A stretch of DNA of 64,000 nucleotides from Opitutia bacterium (GCA_002716045.1 PAZC01000024.1:19836-83835); one strand, 5' to 3'. Counted from the first letter of the stretch, positions 1-9,362 are shown. Made by a program: numbers and translations. Notes: a model not told the origin generated them from the sequence alone.

Positions 1-63
1 TAGCTCTCGCTGATGGCTTCCGCAACCTCTTTCGAGCCTTGGCGTCTTTTTTTACCAGTACGC
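1..63. other. Left edge, no resolved gene
   Basis: These bases lie just downstream of the first propeller gene on the minus strand. Two minus-strand frames stay open to the window edge, so the beginning of a further minus-strand gene may be here, but no convincing start codon is visible. I cannot name a product. Confidence 0.3.
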
Positions 64-1389
64 CTATTTCTTGGCGAGGCAGTAGAGGTGGCGCGTGCCG
101 CGAAGAAAAAGCGCGTCGCCCGCGATGGCGGCGGATGCATTGATCGCCTCGTCCAGATGGTTCAAGGCAACCACCTTGGGCTCCTCCTTGTCATCCAGCA
201 CCAAGGTGGCCCCCTGTTGGTCGGTCAGGTAAATTCGCCCATCGGCGGATACCGGGGAGGCATAGAGATTGAGTAGCCCGGGCAATCGGAAGGGACCGGA
301 AGGTTCCTTCCCCGTCTTGGCCACGAGTCGGGTCAGTATGGCTTGGTAATGACGGAGAAAGTAAAGATGTCCGTTGTGCAGGAGCGGGGAGGGAACGTAA
401 GGGGTGCGTTGGCGACGTGACCAAAGCAGGTGTTTTGTGCCTGTCAGATCGCCCTTCGCGCCGGCTAGGCGAATGGCCAGCATGGCTTGCTTTTCGTAGC
501 TGCTGCCGGCAATCAGCAGACCATCCGACACCACTGGGGAAGCCACCACGTTTTTGGACAGGCCGCCACATGACCAAATGACCTTGCCGGTTGACAAGTC
601 ATATCCGCGTACTGCGGTGGATCCGCTGACAATTACTTGGGGCTTGCCGTCCACTTTCGCGATCACGGGCGTGGCCCAGGAAGTTACCTCGTCGCGTGGT
701 TGCCGCCAAATTTCCTTGCCCGTCTTTGCCTCGAGGGCGACCACGAAGGAGTCTCCTTCATGGTCCCAGTTCACTACCAAGGTTTCCCCGTGCAAGGCGG
801 GCGAAGCTCCTTCGCCATGCCCATGCTTGACCTGCATGTCACCGAAATCCTTTTCCCAAAGGAGTTTTCCCTTGATCGACAGGCAATAGAGCCCGTTGGA
901 GCCAAAGAAGGCATAGACGCGTTCGCCGTCTGTTACGGGTGAGGCGGATGCCCAGGTTCCGCTTTCGTGGGCGCTTTGGTGCGGCTGGGCATTGCGCACG
1001 ACCGTTTCCCAATTGATTTTGCCGGAGTGGCGAGCCAGCGCCATGACGACGAATCGCATTTTTTTCTCCGGATCGACGTTGTTGTGGGCGCCGGGCGGTT
1101 GTTCCGGAACATCTAGTTTTTCGCCGTGGGGCACTGCTGACAGCAGGAACACTTGGTCTCCCCAGACAATGGGCGAGGAATGAGCATTGCCGGGCAGGGC
1201 AGTTTTCCAGCGGATGTTTTTCTTCTCGCTCCATTCTGTCGGCGGCTTGCCACGCGGCGATTCTCCCGTGCCCAAGGGTCCTCGCCATTGACCCCATTGG
1301 TTTAGCGGATCCAGTTTTCTTGGTTCCGCTCCTGCATGCAGCGTCCAGCAAAGAGCCAGGCAGAGGGCAATTGAGCCCTGCGCAGTCAT
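64..1389 (-). CDS. Secreted PQQ-like beta-propeller repeat protein
   Basis: This 441-residue protein has a short hydrophobic signal peptide ending near HAGA, followed by repeated beta-propeller blades of the PQQ/quinoprotein type. Visible blade signatures include WGQWRGPLGTG at the N-terminus and repeated 'G...W......'-type strands such as GKEIWRQPRDE. It is probably periplasmic. Such propellers in Verrucomicrobiota and Planctomycetota often lack a bound cofactor and may act in binding or oxidation; the substrate cannot be read from sequence. The ORF track starts 66 bases upstream, but the methionine before TAQGSIALCLALCW gives a clean signal peptide and sits one base after the stop of the upstream propeller gene, so that start is preferred. 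The two genes are clearly co-transcribed. Confidence 0.85.
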   Translation of the reverse strand: MTAQGSIALCLALCWTLHAGAEPRKLDPLNQWGQWRGPLGTGESPRGKPPTEWSEKKNIRWKTALPGNAHSSPIVWGDQVFLLSAVPHGEKLDVPEQPPGAHNNVDPEKKMRFVVMALARHSGKINWETVVRNAQPHQSAHESGTWASASPVTDGERVYAFFGSNGLYCLSIKGKLLWEKDFGDMQVKHGHGEGASPALHGETLVVNWDHEGDSFVVALEAKTGKEIWRQPRDEVTSWATPVIAKVDGKPQVIVSGSTAVRGYDLSTGKVIWSCGGLSKNVVASPVVSDGLLIAGSSYEKQAMLAIRLAGAKGDLTGTKHLLWSRRQRTPYVPSPLLHNGHLYFLRHYQAILTRLVAKTGKEPSGPFRLPGLLNLYASPVSADGRIYLTDQQGATLVLDDKEEPKVVALNHLDEAINASAAIAGDALFLRGTRHLYCLAKK

Positions 1390-1390
1390 C

Positions 1391-2605
1391 TCAGGACCCT
1401 CGCAAGTCGAGGCAGACCAAGTCGCCCTTGGCATTGCGCAGGTAGAGTCTGCCATTGGCCAGTACCGGACTGGTCCAGCAACGTCCGCCGATCACTTGTT
1501 CGCGGGCAGTTGCGGAGAAGCCTTTTGCGGAAACCGGGGCGATGGCCAGCTCGCCTTTTTGGCCGAGGGCTATGATTTGATTGTCTGCTACAATCAGCGA
1601 GCCGACCTGCAAATTACTTTTGTCCCGCCATTGTTCCTCACCGGTGGAGAAGCGTATGCAGACCAGTTCCTTGGGTCCGGCCATATGCACGTTGCCATCG
1701 AAGCCATAGAGAAAGTCGCCAACCAGGATCGAGTTGTTCATGTGGTTGGACATTTTCTTGTTCTCGTAGATTTTCTTCAGTGAACCGCTTTTGAGTTGAA
1801 ACAAGGCGCAGCCCCGGCGGTAGCCGGTCGAAATGAAGATCTTGTCGCCTCGCACGATCGGCGTGGTGGAATTCGTGCGGTAGCTCGTTTCCCATTTTTC
1901 GAAGGCGACGGTGGAGCCATCCTTGGCATCGAGAACCACGAGGCCGTCCGTCTTTAGCGTGGCGACAAAGGTCTTGCCGCCGTGAGGAAAGGCAATCGGG
2001 CTGCCGTAGGCATGGCGGTATTGCTTGCTGCGCCACACTTCCTTGCCGGTCTTCTTGTCGAGTGCGAAGGTATGGGCGGCCTCGATGATGAGCAAGTCAT
2101 CGAGTACGTAGGGCGAACCGGCAAAGCCCCATTCCGGAGGCCGTTTCATGCCGGCTGCCTGCATCATGTTCCTTGTCCAGAGAATCTTCCCCGTCTTGGC
2201 TTGGTAGGCGTTGAGGCGCCCGTCCTTGCTTATGGTATAGACCGTCGAGCCATCCACCGTGGGGGTGGCGCAGGGGCCGCCCTCATGGAGGTAGTCGACG
2301 ATGGCTGCCTCGTAGGAATCCGTCCAAATTTCTTTTCCGGTGGCAGCATCGAGGCACCACACGGTTTCCTTGCCGCCGCGTTTGCGTCCGTCGTGGCCCA
2401 TCGTGAAAAGTTTCCCATCCGCCACTGACACGGTGGAGAAGCCAACGCCCAGCTTGGCTTTCCAGGCGACTGTCTCCAAGTTGGCTTTCCAGCCTTTCTC
2501 GGTGGAGATGCCAGTGCCCGAGGGCCCTTGCCAACGGGGCCAGTCATCAGCTGACAGCGAACTGCCGATTGCGATTAGGATAAAGCAGGACCAAAAACTT
2601 TTCAT
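1391..2605 (-). CDS. Secreted PQQ-like beta-propeller repeat protein (upstream paralogue)
   Basis: This is a 404-residue exported propeller. The start at MKSFWSCFILIAIG gives a typical signal peptide cleaved before ADDWPRWQGPSG; the longer ORF start adds twelve residues without hydrophobic character. The DWPRWQGPSGTGIS motif is the usual first-blade sequence of PQQ-binding-like proteins, and later blades show GKEIW, GKILW and GKEVW strands. It shares fold and orientation with the next gene, which begins one base after this stop, so the two probably form an operon and arose by duplication. No dehydrogenase cofactor residues can be assigned with confidence; a binding or scaffold role is equally possible. 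Confidence 0.85.
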   Translation of the reverse strand: MKSFWSCFILIAIGSSLSADDWPRWQGPSGTGISTEKGWKANLETVAWKAKLGVGFSTVSVADGKLFTMGHDGRKRGGKETVWCLDAATGKEIWTDSYEAAIVDYLHEGGPCATPTVDGSTVYTISKDGRLNAYQAKTGKILWTRNMMQAAGMKRPPEWGFAGSPYVLDDLLIIEAAHTFALDKKTGKEVWRSKQYRHAYGSPIAFPHGGKTFVATLKTDGLVVLDAKDGSTVAFEKWETSYRTNSTTPIVRGDKIFISTGYRRGCALFQLKSGSLKKIYENKKMSNHMNNSILVGDFLYGFDGNVHMAGPKELVCIRFSTGEEQWRDKSNLQVGSLIVADNQIIALGQKGELAIAPVSAKGFSATAREQVIGGRCWTSPVLANGRLYLRNAKGDLVCLDLRGS

Positions 2606-2667
2606 GGAAGCAAAGTCTTGGCGCCCTTTGCTCGTTATCAAGCCTTCTCTGCGTACAAGGTAGCGAT

Positions 2668-4008
2668 TCAGCGTATGACGCTGGCTTCCAGGAAGATTAT
2701 GATTTCCCGTTTTTCGTCGCTGGCGGGGCCGCGAAAGATCATGGTATGACTTCTTTTGAGGATCACCGTGGTATTAAGCCTCCAGGTCCAGAACTTTGGC
2801 ACCTTGGTTCCCGCTCCGTATTCCTCGAATCCCTTTGATTCGGTGATTTTCTGGGCCAGCTCCACTGTAACGCGGTCATATTTGGGCTCATGCCTGGCGG
2901 TTAGCTCGATCTTCGTGCCGACCATGCGGAAGCCTGGTTGCTCGTCATCCGGAGCTACGGTGTCGAATTGTGGAATTGGAGCGAACGGTTGGTCGGGTTT
3001 GCTATCTGAGGAAGCAACTGGTTCGGGTGGTATGAAGCCGGTGGGGTAGATTACTTCCTCGCCTATTTGGAAACTGGCAGGAAGGCCATCCATTGCAACG
3101 AGTCGGGGAAGAGATTTCAGCACGAAGCCATCCATCTTTCTCAACTCGAAAAAGGTTGCGTTGGCCAAGCGACTTTCGATCTGAAAATGGCCTTGTCCCA
3201 TTAGGATCCTGGGGCCAAAGGCTTTTTCGAGGACCTTCTCCAAAGCTCCAAGCGGAACCTCCAAAATCTTGAATTGGGCTTCGATTTGCTTGGCGACTTT
3301 ATCATCAAGACCCAGAAGGATTGCACGGATACTATCGAGAGCTTCCTGCTCATGGGTGGCAATGATCTGAAAACCATCGAAAATAAAGCGATGCCCTTTC
3401 CTTTCGTCGAAAATGACTCCCGCATTAGTCAGGTATTGCTTCACTTTGCCCGAAGGATCGATCTTTTTGGGGAAACCACTAAAGGGATCAGGCGGAACTC
3501 CCGCTCCTACTCCGGTCATGCGATTGATGATATCTTGGGGAACTTCGAAAAACTCTAACTTCAGCCCTTGCGGGAAGCCGAGCCCGCCACGTGGCTCTTT
3601 CATTACCACGATGGCATCCTTTCTGACTTCATATGTCCAACCGACCATTTCGGTGATGAAATCCAATGTTTTTTCCAAGCTCATCTGGTTGAGCTTGATA
3701 GTCAGCGAAGGAGCGGGCGCTCCTTGATCAAGGACGATTATGTTTACCCCTTTTGCGTCAGGAATCGTTTCCTTGGAATCAAGCTTTCGTGATTGAGCCG
3801 ACAGCAGATTCATTGCTTCTCGCAGAGGAGTATTGAAAAGGTTCAGCTGGGGAATTTCGATTCGCTTGATCTTGTCCTCGAGGCTTTTGTCGCTGTCCTT
3901 GGGCTTTTCGCATCCGATGAAACACAAGTCCTCTTTCTGCTCGGAGAAACCGAGTGAGAAGGCGTAGAAAAAGAACAGGATGAGAATTACGCGCGAGCTT
4001 GGCTTCAT
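2668..4008 (-). CDS. Secretin-like (type II/III secretion or type IV pilus) protein
   Basis: This 446-residue protein begins with a signal peptide (VILILFFFYAFSLGFS). Residues about 48-135 resemble the STN/N0 domain of secretins (IEIPQLNLFNTPLREAMNLLSAQ, then LEKTLDFITEMVGWTYEV). A linker follows, then a region like the core of a short secretin domain, ending in RGPASDEKREIIIFLEASVIR, which matches the usual secretin ending 'lliFvtp.ii'. It is shorter than a pore-forming GspD or PilQ and resembles the secretin-like proteins linked to pilus biogenesis in Verrucomicrobiota. No other pilus or secretion gene is adjacent. A full channel is doubtful; an accessory outer-membrane or periplasmic role is more likely. 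The family is inferred by eye. Confidence 0.65.
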   Translation of the reverse strand: MKPSSRVILILFFFYAFSLGFSEQKEDLCFIGCEKPKDSDKSLEDKIKRIEIPQLNLFNTPLREAMNLLSAQSRKLDSKETIPDAKGVNIIVLDQGAPAPSLTIKLNQMSLEKTLDFITEMVGWTYEVRKDAIVVMKEPRGGLGFPQGLKLEFFEVPQDIINRMTGVGAGVPPDPFSGFPKKIDPSGKVKQYLTNAGVIFDERKGHRFIFDGFQIIATHEQEALDSIRAILLGLDDKVAKQIEAQFKILEVPLGALEKVLEKAFGPRILMGQGHFQIESRLANATFFELRKMDGFVLKSLPRLVAMDGLPASFQIGEEVIYPTGFIPPEPVASSDSKPDQPFAPIPQFDTVAPDDEQPGFRMVGTKIELTARHEPKYDRVTVELAQKITESKGFEEYGAGTKVPKFWTWRLNTTVILKRSHTMIFRGPASDEKREIIIFLEASVIR

Positions 4009-4288
4009 AGTTATTGGAGCAGGTTAGCTTTTATCTGAGGCAAAGAAATCTCATGTATTTACTAGCGTGAATATTAAAGATTCCACGAATGAATAAATAT
4101 TTTTTCCCGCGGCCCGACATTTGATTGGATGCATGCAATTTGATGCAACTGCACTAAATAAGCAAATTATATTTTTCTTTTAGTTTCAAGGTGGGGTACA
4201 GGCATTTCAACGGAACTTGGTTTTTGGAGTTGAGATTGGGGCTTGGTGGTCTTACAGCTTGGATTTGAGCCTGATTATGGCTTTGAGC

Positions 4289-5137
4289 ATGGAAATATAT
4301 TTGCATATTGGCGAAGACAACGTGGGTCCGCTTTCTCCCGAGGAAGTGAAAGCCAAGCATGCCTCCGGAGAGGTAGGGCCCGATACCTTGGGTTGGATGG
4401 ATACCCTCGACACTTGGTACCCGCTGTCCAATGAGAAATTCGATTTTCTGGGTATAGCTTCCGCAGCGGAGCCTGCGCCTGCAGCTGCAACGGAGGCTCC
4501 CACCGCGTCACCTGCAGCTGAGCAACCTGTTGCTGATGCTGCGCCTGCATCGACTGAAGCAGTTGCGGCCGAAGCTTCTACCGAAGGGCAAAAGGAGGCT
4601 GCAGTTCAAAGTCAGGAGGAGGCTGTCCCCGATGAGCTGGAGGAAGAGGAAACCGAACCGGAGCCCGATCCCGCCGAACTCGCGGCCACTTCATCCGCCT
4701 ATGATGCAGCATCTGCTTTCGAGCCACGGTCACGAGACAAGCTAAAGGCTGAGATGATACGTCTCAAGCAAGAGCACGACAAGGTATTGTTGCCTGAGAT
4801 AGGGCGCAAAGCGGTGGAGGAAGGGATTCGGGTCAGCGGAGCCACGGAGATCCTGAACCGCATCGAGGCCGCCCGTAAAAAAGGGGATTCGCCCCAGTTG
4901 CAAGCGGCCTACGTTTCCTATGCCTTGGCCATCGTGCAAGGCGGCCTGACGGATCCTGCGCTGGACGACTTGCTGGAACAAGAACGGCGCGTGTCCGAAG
5001 ACATGCTGAATTTGCATACGGAAGCAAAGGGCCTCGCAGATACTCCGAAGCCAGGCGGAGCCTTGAAGTGGGTTTTGCTGGTTGGCGCCGTGCTGGCCTT
5101 GGGCGGCATAGTGGCCTTGGTCATTTTGAAGAGCTAG
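4289..5137 (+). CDS. GYF_2 (DUF4339) domain membrane protein
   Basis: The N-terminus (MEIYLHIGEDNVGPLSPEEV, then WMDTLDTWYPL) is a GYF_2 domain, a short adaptor-like fold common at the ends of bacterial membrane proteins. It is followed by an alanine-, proline- and glutamate-rich linker, a charged helical segment of about 100 residues, and a single C-terminal transmembrane helix (WVLLVGAVLALGGIVALVI). That makes it a tail-anchored protein facing the cytoplasm. The track start is 24 codons upstream; methionines at 4277 and 4289 are both possible, and 4289 places the domain right at the N-terminus. A second GYF_2 protein, with a TIR domain, lies at 17.3 kb. No partner or reaction can be deduced. 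Confidence 0.75.
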   Translation: MEIYLHIGEDNVGPLSPEEVKAKHASGEVGPDTLGWMDTLDTWYPLSNEKFDFLGIASAAEPAPAAATEAPTASPAAEQPVADAAPASTEAVAAEASTEGQKEAAVQSQEEAVPDELEEEETEPEPDPAELAATSSAYDAASAFEPRSRDKLKAEMIRLKQEHDKVLLPEIGRKAVEEGIRVSGATEILNRIEAARKKGDSPQLQAAYVSYALAIVQGGLTDPALDDLLEQERRVSEDMLNLHTEAKGLADTPKPGGALKWVLLVGAVLALGGIVALVILKS

Positions 5138-5139
5138 CC

Positions 5140-5161
5140 CTGTCCGGGAATAGCTGGACAG
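5140..5161. terminator. Small inverted repeat between convergent genes
   Basis: CTGTCC and GGACAG form a 6-bp stem around a 10-base loop in the 44-bp gap between the convergent GYF_2 gene and the dihydroorotase gene. No T-run follows, so it is at best a weak bidirectional terminator. Confidence 0.25.
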
Positions 5162-5181
5162 CCTCTTCGCTCAGATCGTGA

Positions 5182-6516
5182 CTAGCGGTTAAACCGCAGG
5201 GCCCGTCCTCTCGCTTCTTTTTTCAGTCGGCCTTTGTTCCAGGCAACTTGCCCTGACACTACGGTGGTTTCCACGGTAGCCGAGAAAGTTTCACCATCGA
5301 AAGGCGACCATCCACATTTCGCAAGCAGCCCGCTTTTTTCCACTGCCGTGGGTTTGTCCAAGTCAACGAGCACGAGATCTGCCCAATAGCCTTCGCGCAA
5401 GTAGCCACGCTCCTCGATTTGGTAAAGATCGGCCAAGGCATGACTGGTTTTGCGCACGATGTTCTCCAGTGAAATTTCGCCCGCCCTGTACAATTCCAGC
5501 AGAATGAGCAGGCTGTGCTGAATGAGGGGAAGGCCGGATGGGCAGTCGAAGTAATTGCCCTGTTTTTCCTCCCAGGTATGTGGGGCATGATCGGTTGCTA
5601 TGACGTCGATGCGATCCTCGTTGACTGCTTGTACCACGGCTTTGCGGTCGGCGCCGCTCTTTATTGCGGGGTTGCACTTGATTAGGGGCCCTCTGGATTC
5701 ATAGGCAGTGTCGTCCAGATAGAGGTGATGCACGCAGGCTTCGGCCGTGATTTTCTTGTCCTTCACTGGGCCCGGCTCGAAGAGTGCGATCTCCTCCGCA
5801 GTTGTGATATGGAGGACATGGAGGCGGGCGTCGTGTCGCCGAGCCAGTTCCACCGCGAGACTAGATGAGAGCAAGCATGCTTCTCGGCTTCGTATGTCGG
5901 GATGCAGTTCGAAGGGTACGTTCTCGCCATATTGGTCACGAGCCTTTCGTTCGTTCTCCAGGATCGAGGGAGTGTCCTCGCAATGCGACGCAACCAGTGT
6001 GGGAGCGTGCCTGAACAGGTTTTCCAACGCCTCCTCGTTGTCCACCAGCATATTTCCGGTGGAAGACCCCATGAATACTTTGATGCCCGCGATTTCATCG
6101 ATTGCGGCTGACTTTACGTCTTCCAGGTTATCATTTGTAGCGCCTAGGTAGAACGCATAATTAGCCAAGGACTCCCTGCCCGCGATGGAACACTTTTCGC
6201 GGAGGTGTTCCATCGAGACCGTGGGTGGTGAAACATTGGGCATCTCCATGAAACTAGTGACGCCTCCGGCAACCGCGGCGCGTGCTTCAGTGGCAATGCT
6301 TGCCTTGTGCGTGAAACCAGGCTCGCGAAAGTGTACTTGGTCGTCGATCAGGCCGGGCAACAGGTGGAGTCCGGCAGCGTCTATCACTTCGTCTGCCTGA
6401 CGCGAGGAAAGGTCGGGGCCTATCCGTTCAATGCGTCCTTCGCGAATAAACAGGTCGGCCTCGGTTGTGGCGCCTTCGTTGACGATTTTCGCGTTGAGGA
6501 CGAGAAGGGAGTTCAT
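5182..6516 (-). CDS. pyrC: Dihydroorotase
   Basis: This enzyme closes carbamoyl-aspartate to dihydroorotate in pyrimidine synthesis in the cytosol. At 444 residues it is a normal class I type amidohydrolase. The signature region reads DDQVHFREPGFTHK, the likely carboxylated lysine is in IKVFMGSSTGNML, and further metal or substrate residues are in SHCED, LHVLHIT and IATDHAPHTWEEK. The first metal-binding histidine of the usual D-x-H-x-H motif is glutamine here (DDQVH). As I recall, the Bacteroidetes-type dihydroorotases share this, so it looks like a subfamily trait rather than decay. The gene starts one base after the rhodanese gene stop and is the last gene of the proA-rhodanese-pyrC run. 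Confidence 0.92.
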   Translation of the reverse strand: MNSLLVLNAKIVNEGATTEADLFIREGRIERIGPDLSSRQADEVIDAAGLHLLPGLIDDQVHFREPGFTHKASIATEARAAVAGGVTSFMEMPNVSPPTVSMEHLREKCSIAGRESLANYAFYLGATNDNLEDVKSAAIDEIAGIKVFMGSSTGNMLVDNEEALENLFRHAPTLVASHCEDTPSILENERKARDQYGENVPFELHPDIRSREACLLSSSLAVELARRHDARLHVLHITTAEEIALFEPGPVKDKKITAEACVHHLYLDDTAYESRGPLIKCNPAIKSGADRKAVVQAVNEDRIDVIATDHAPHTWEEKQGNYFDCPSGLPLIQHSLLILLELYRAGEISLENIVRKTSHALADLYQIEERGYLREGYWADLVLVDLDKPTAVEKSGLLAKCGWSPFDGETFSATVETTVVSGQVAWNKGRLKKEARGRALRFNR

Positions 6517-6517
6517 C

Positions 6518-7051
6518 CTAGCGGTTCCAAGGCATATACCTTAGAATATTATTCAGTCCGCGGATTCCGGTCCAACCGGAGAAGATCAAGCTGAGACCAA
6601 AAAATGCCGGAAGCACCAACCACCAGAACTCATGAGTATACCAAAAGATTGTCGTTCCTCCGATGATTAGGGTTCCGATAAGCAAGCGCGCCTGTCGATT
6701 CACCGAAATTGGACCTTTTCCTCGAGTAAGTGGGAATTCGGCGTCTTCCCATGAGCGAAGACCGCCATTTAGGATATTTACTTTCTTGAACCCTGCATCC
6801 AGTAGCTTTCGGGCCAAGAGGGCCGAGCGTCTTCCGGTCAGGCACATGGCGCAAATCTCCTGCCCGTTGACCGATTTCTTCAATTGCTCGATGACGTTTT
6901 CGTCCACTGTATCCAGTGGTAGTGAAATGGCTTCGTCGACATGTACCTTGCTGTGTTCCTCGGGGGTGCGTACGTCCAGTAGCACGACCGCTTTTTCATC
7001 GAGTCTTCTCTTGAGGACGCGAACGTCCATAGCATGCATGGAAGGTGTCAT
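6518..7051 (-). CDS. Rhodanese-domain protein with C-terminal DUF2892-like membrane segment
   Basis: The first 105 or so residues form a single rhodanese (sulfurtransferase) domain with the active loop CLTGRRS, where the cysteine would carry the persulfide. The last 65 residues contain two hydrophobic segments (LLIGTLIIGGTTIFW and WWLVLPAFFGLSLIFSG) ending in MPWNR, like DUF2892 membrane modules. The arrangement is that of YgaP-type membrane-anchored rhodaneses. The start at 7051 overlaps the proA stop as ATGA, which argues for translational coupling; the track's longer start lies inside proA. Physiological sulfur donor and acceptor are unknown. Confidence 0.85.
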   Translation of the reverse strand: MTPSMHAMDVRVLKRRLDEKAVVLLDVRTPEEHSKVHVDEAISLPLDTVDENVIEQLKKSVNGQEICAMCLTGRRSALLARKLLDAGFKKVNILNGGLRSWEDAEFPLTRGKGPISVNRQARLLIGTLIIGGTTIFWYTHEFWWLVLPAFFGLSLIFSGWTGIRGLNNILRYMPWNR

Positions 7052-8328
7052 TCTCTTACTTGCCCAGTTCCCAAGATATGGTACTTGTAAGTGCACAGTT
7101 CACGCAAGCCCATAGGACCTCTTGCATGGAGACGATCAGTTGATATGCCGATTTCGGCCCCCAGTCCGAACTCGAAACCATCTGTGAAGCGGGTGCTGGC
7201 ATTCCAATAGACAGAGGAGGAATCCACTGCCTCCATGAACTGGTTGGCATGCTCTTCGCTCTTGGTTACTATCGCATCACTGTGGCCGCTGCCATAGCGG
7301 TTTACTTGTTCAATTGCATCCCTCAGCGAGCCGACCACCTTCACTGCAAGCACGAGATCATGGAATTCCTCGTGGTAGTCATCTTCAGTGGCATCCTTGA
7401 GCCCGTTCGAGCCTGACGAATCTTCCAAAATCGTGCGCGTGCGCGAATCCACTCGCAACTCGACGCCTTCCTTGACGAGACTTTCGGCGGCGGCAGGAAG
7501 AAAGGTGTCGGCTACATCTTGATGAACAAACAGGTTTTCGACCGCATTGCAGACGCCGGGGCGCTGGCATTTTGCATTTATCGCTATCTTACGGGCCAGT
7601 TCGAGGTCAGCCTCGGAGTCGACGTACAGGTTACAAACCCCCTTGTAATGCTTGATCACCGGAATCCTGCTATTTTCGGCCACAAAGCGTATGAGGCCTT
7701 CTCCGCCACGGGGAATGATGCAGTGAACGTATTGATCCAGTCGCAGCAAATGTTCGAGGGCTTCTCGATCAGTCGTTGGAATGAGCGCTGACGAATCGGG
7801 GTTCACGTCATTTTCAACGAGGGCCTGCCTGATGATTTCACTCAATGCCAAGTTGCTGTGAAATGCTTCCTTTCCGCCGCGCAGAATGCTAACGTTGCCA
7901 GACTTCAGGCATAGCACGGCGCAATCGATGGTGACGTTGGGGCGTGATTCGTAAATAATGCCGATTACTCCCATCGGGGCACGAATTTTTCTTATCTCGA
8001 GGCCGTTGGGACGTGTGGAGCGCTCAATTTCCTCACCCACAGGATCGGGCAAGGCAATGACTTGGCGAACACCTTCGGTCATGTCTGCGATACGTTTGGG
8101 GGTAAGGGCAAGCCTGTCGATCATGGCTTCGCTCAGCCCGTTTTCACGTCCGTTTCGAAGATCTTTCTCGTTTTGGCTGACGAGTTCATCGGAAGATTGT
8201 TCCAAAAGCTCAGCAATGCGTCCGAGTATGGCATTCTTTTTTCCAGTATCCAAGATGGCCAATTCCCGAGATGCAGAATGGGCTTTCTTTGCCAAAGACT
8301 GGGTCAATTTTTCAATGTCCTCGGTCAT
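7048..8328 (-). CDS. proA: Gamma-glutamyl phosphate reductase
   Basis: ProA reduces gamma-glutamyl phosphate to glutamate semialdehyde with NADPH, the second step of proline synthesis. The 426-residue length is normal. The aldehyde-dehydrogenase-like catalytic cysteine lies in NAKCQRPGVCNAVENL, and the family motifs APMGVIGIIYESRPNVT and KSGNVSILRGGKEA are complete. Its usual partner proB is not next to it; instead proA lies between a PfkB kinase gene and a rhodanese gene, with ATGA overlap to the latter. There is no sign of truncation. Confidence 0.96.
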   Translation of the reverse strand: MTEDIEKLTQSLAKKAHSASRELAILDTGKKNAILGRIAELLEQSSDELVSQNEKDLRNGRENGLSEAMIDRLALTPKRIADMTEGVRQVIALPDPVGEEIERSTRPNGLEIRKIRAPMGVIGIIYESRPNVTIDCAVLCLKSGNVSILRGGKEAFHSNLALSEIIRQALVENDVNPDSSALIPTTDREALEHLLRLDQYVHCIIPRGGEGLIRFVAENSRIPVIKHYKGVCNLYVDSEADLELARKIAINAKCQRPGVCNAVENLFVHQDVADTFLPAAAESLVKEGVELRVDSRTRTILEDSSGSNGLKDATEDDYHEEFHDLVLAVKVVGSLRDAIEQVNRYGSGHSDAIVTKSEEHANQFMEAVDSSSVYWNASTRFTDGFEFGLGAEIGISTDRLHARGPMGLRELCTYKYHILGTGQVRE

Positions 8329-8414
8329 AGATCAAAACCTACGAAAGTGATGAATTGAATTCATGAAAAATGTCGAGAAAAAGGGCATCTTTCCGCTGTC
8401 TTTTTGTACTTTGC

Positions 8415-9362
8415 TTATTGCTCGACTTGTATCAACTGCCGCAATTCTTGGACCCGTTGCGCAATCACCGAATTTCCAGCCGATTCCAAGCGATCGCAAC
8501 CAAAGGCTTCGACAGTCAAGCTTGCTACGGCGGTGCCGTATACCATGGCTTCCTTGATGGCCTCGAAATCTCGCCGATCCCGGGAGGCAAGGCGTCCGAG
8601 CAGAGCTCCCGCGAAGGAGTCGCCGGCGCCGGTTGGGTCCCGCAGATCGGTTACGGGGTATGCCGGCAAGGCGAAAAGGCCATCCTCGTGAAACAGGATC
8701 GCGCCGTGCTCGCCTTTTTTTATTATGACTGTTTCCGGACCCATTTGCCTTAGCTTTTGTCCAGCCAAGATAACGTTTTTTTCGGAGGTGAGTTCCTCTG
8801 CCTCGGAATCATTGATCACAAAGAGATTCACTCTCTTGATGAGGCTTAGCAGGGCGTCTCGCTCGATGTCTATCCAGAGGTCTATGGTATCAGCCAGCAC
8901 ATAGGCGCCATCGCCTTCGAGCAAGTCGAGGACATGGGCTTGCAGGGCGGGATGTATGTTGCCCAGAAGCACGTATGGCGCGCTTTTGTAGTTAGTGGGC
9001 AGTTCAGGCCGAAATTGTTCGAACACGTTGAGCTGGATGTCGAGTGTGTCCCGGCGATTGAAGTTTTCGTGGTACTGTCCTTTCCAAAAGAAAGTGGGGC
9101 CGCTTTCGTCACGTTGCAGGCCTTCGAGGTCAATGCCTCGCGAGCGAAGTCGATCGAGATGTTCTTCGCCGAAGTCATTTCCCACTACGCCCACCATGAG
9201 TGGTTTCGCAAAATAGCTGGCCGCGAAGGAGCAATAGGAGGCGGCTCCGCCGAGGATGCCTTCTTGTGATCCATGAGGTGTAATGACGTTATCGAAGGCC
9301 ACTGAACCGACCACTAGGACCGGTTGCGGTTTGCTCGAATCGCTTTTTATTCTTTCTATCAT
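8415..9362 (-). CDS. PfkB-family carbohydrate kinase
   Basis: This 315-residue kinase of the ribokinase/PfkB superfamily has the N-terminal GGAASYCSFAAS glycine-rich motif and the C-terminal anion-hole and catalytic motif DPTGAGDSFAGALLG, in which the second aspartate would be the base. It phosphorylates a sugar or nucleoside with ATP; the exact substrate cannot be read. Its start overlaps the stop of the upstream DUF6941-like gene by four bases, so the two are translated together. ProA follows after 86 bases. Confidence 0.88.
   Translation of the reverse strand: MIERIKSDSSKPQPVLVVGSVAFDNVITPHGSQEGILGGAASYCSFAASYFAKPLMVGVVGNDFGEEHLDRLRSRGIDLEGLQRDESGPTFFWKGQYHENFNRRDTLDIQLNVFEQFRPELPTNYKSAPYVLLGNIHPALQAHVLDLLEGDGAYVLADTIDLWIDIERDALLSLIKRVNLFVINDSEAEELTSEKNVILAGQKLRQMGPETVIIKKGEHGAILFHEDGLFALPAYPVTDLRDPTGAGDSFAGALLGRLASRDRRDFEAIKEAMVYGTAVASLTVEAFGCDRLESAGNSVIAQRVQELRQLIQVEQ

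Noticed and set aside
839-1351. 170-residue minus-strand ORF inside the first propeller gene
   Set aside because: It is an alternative frame of a well-supported propeller gene.
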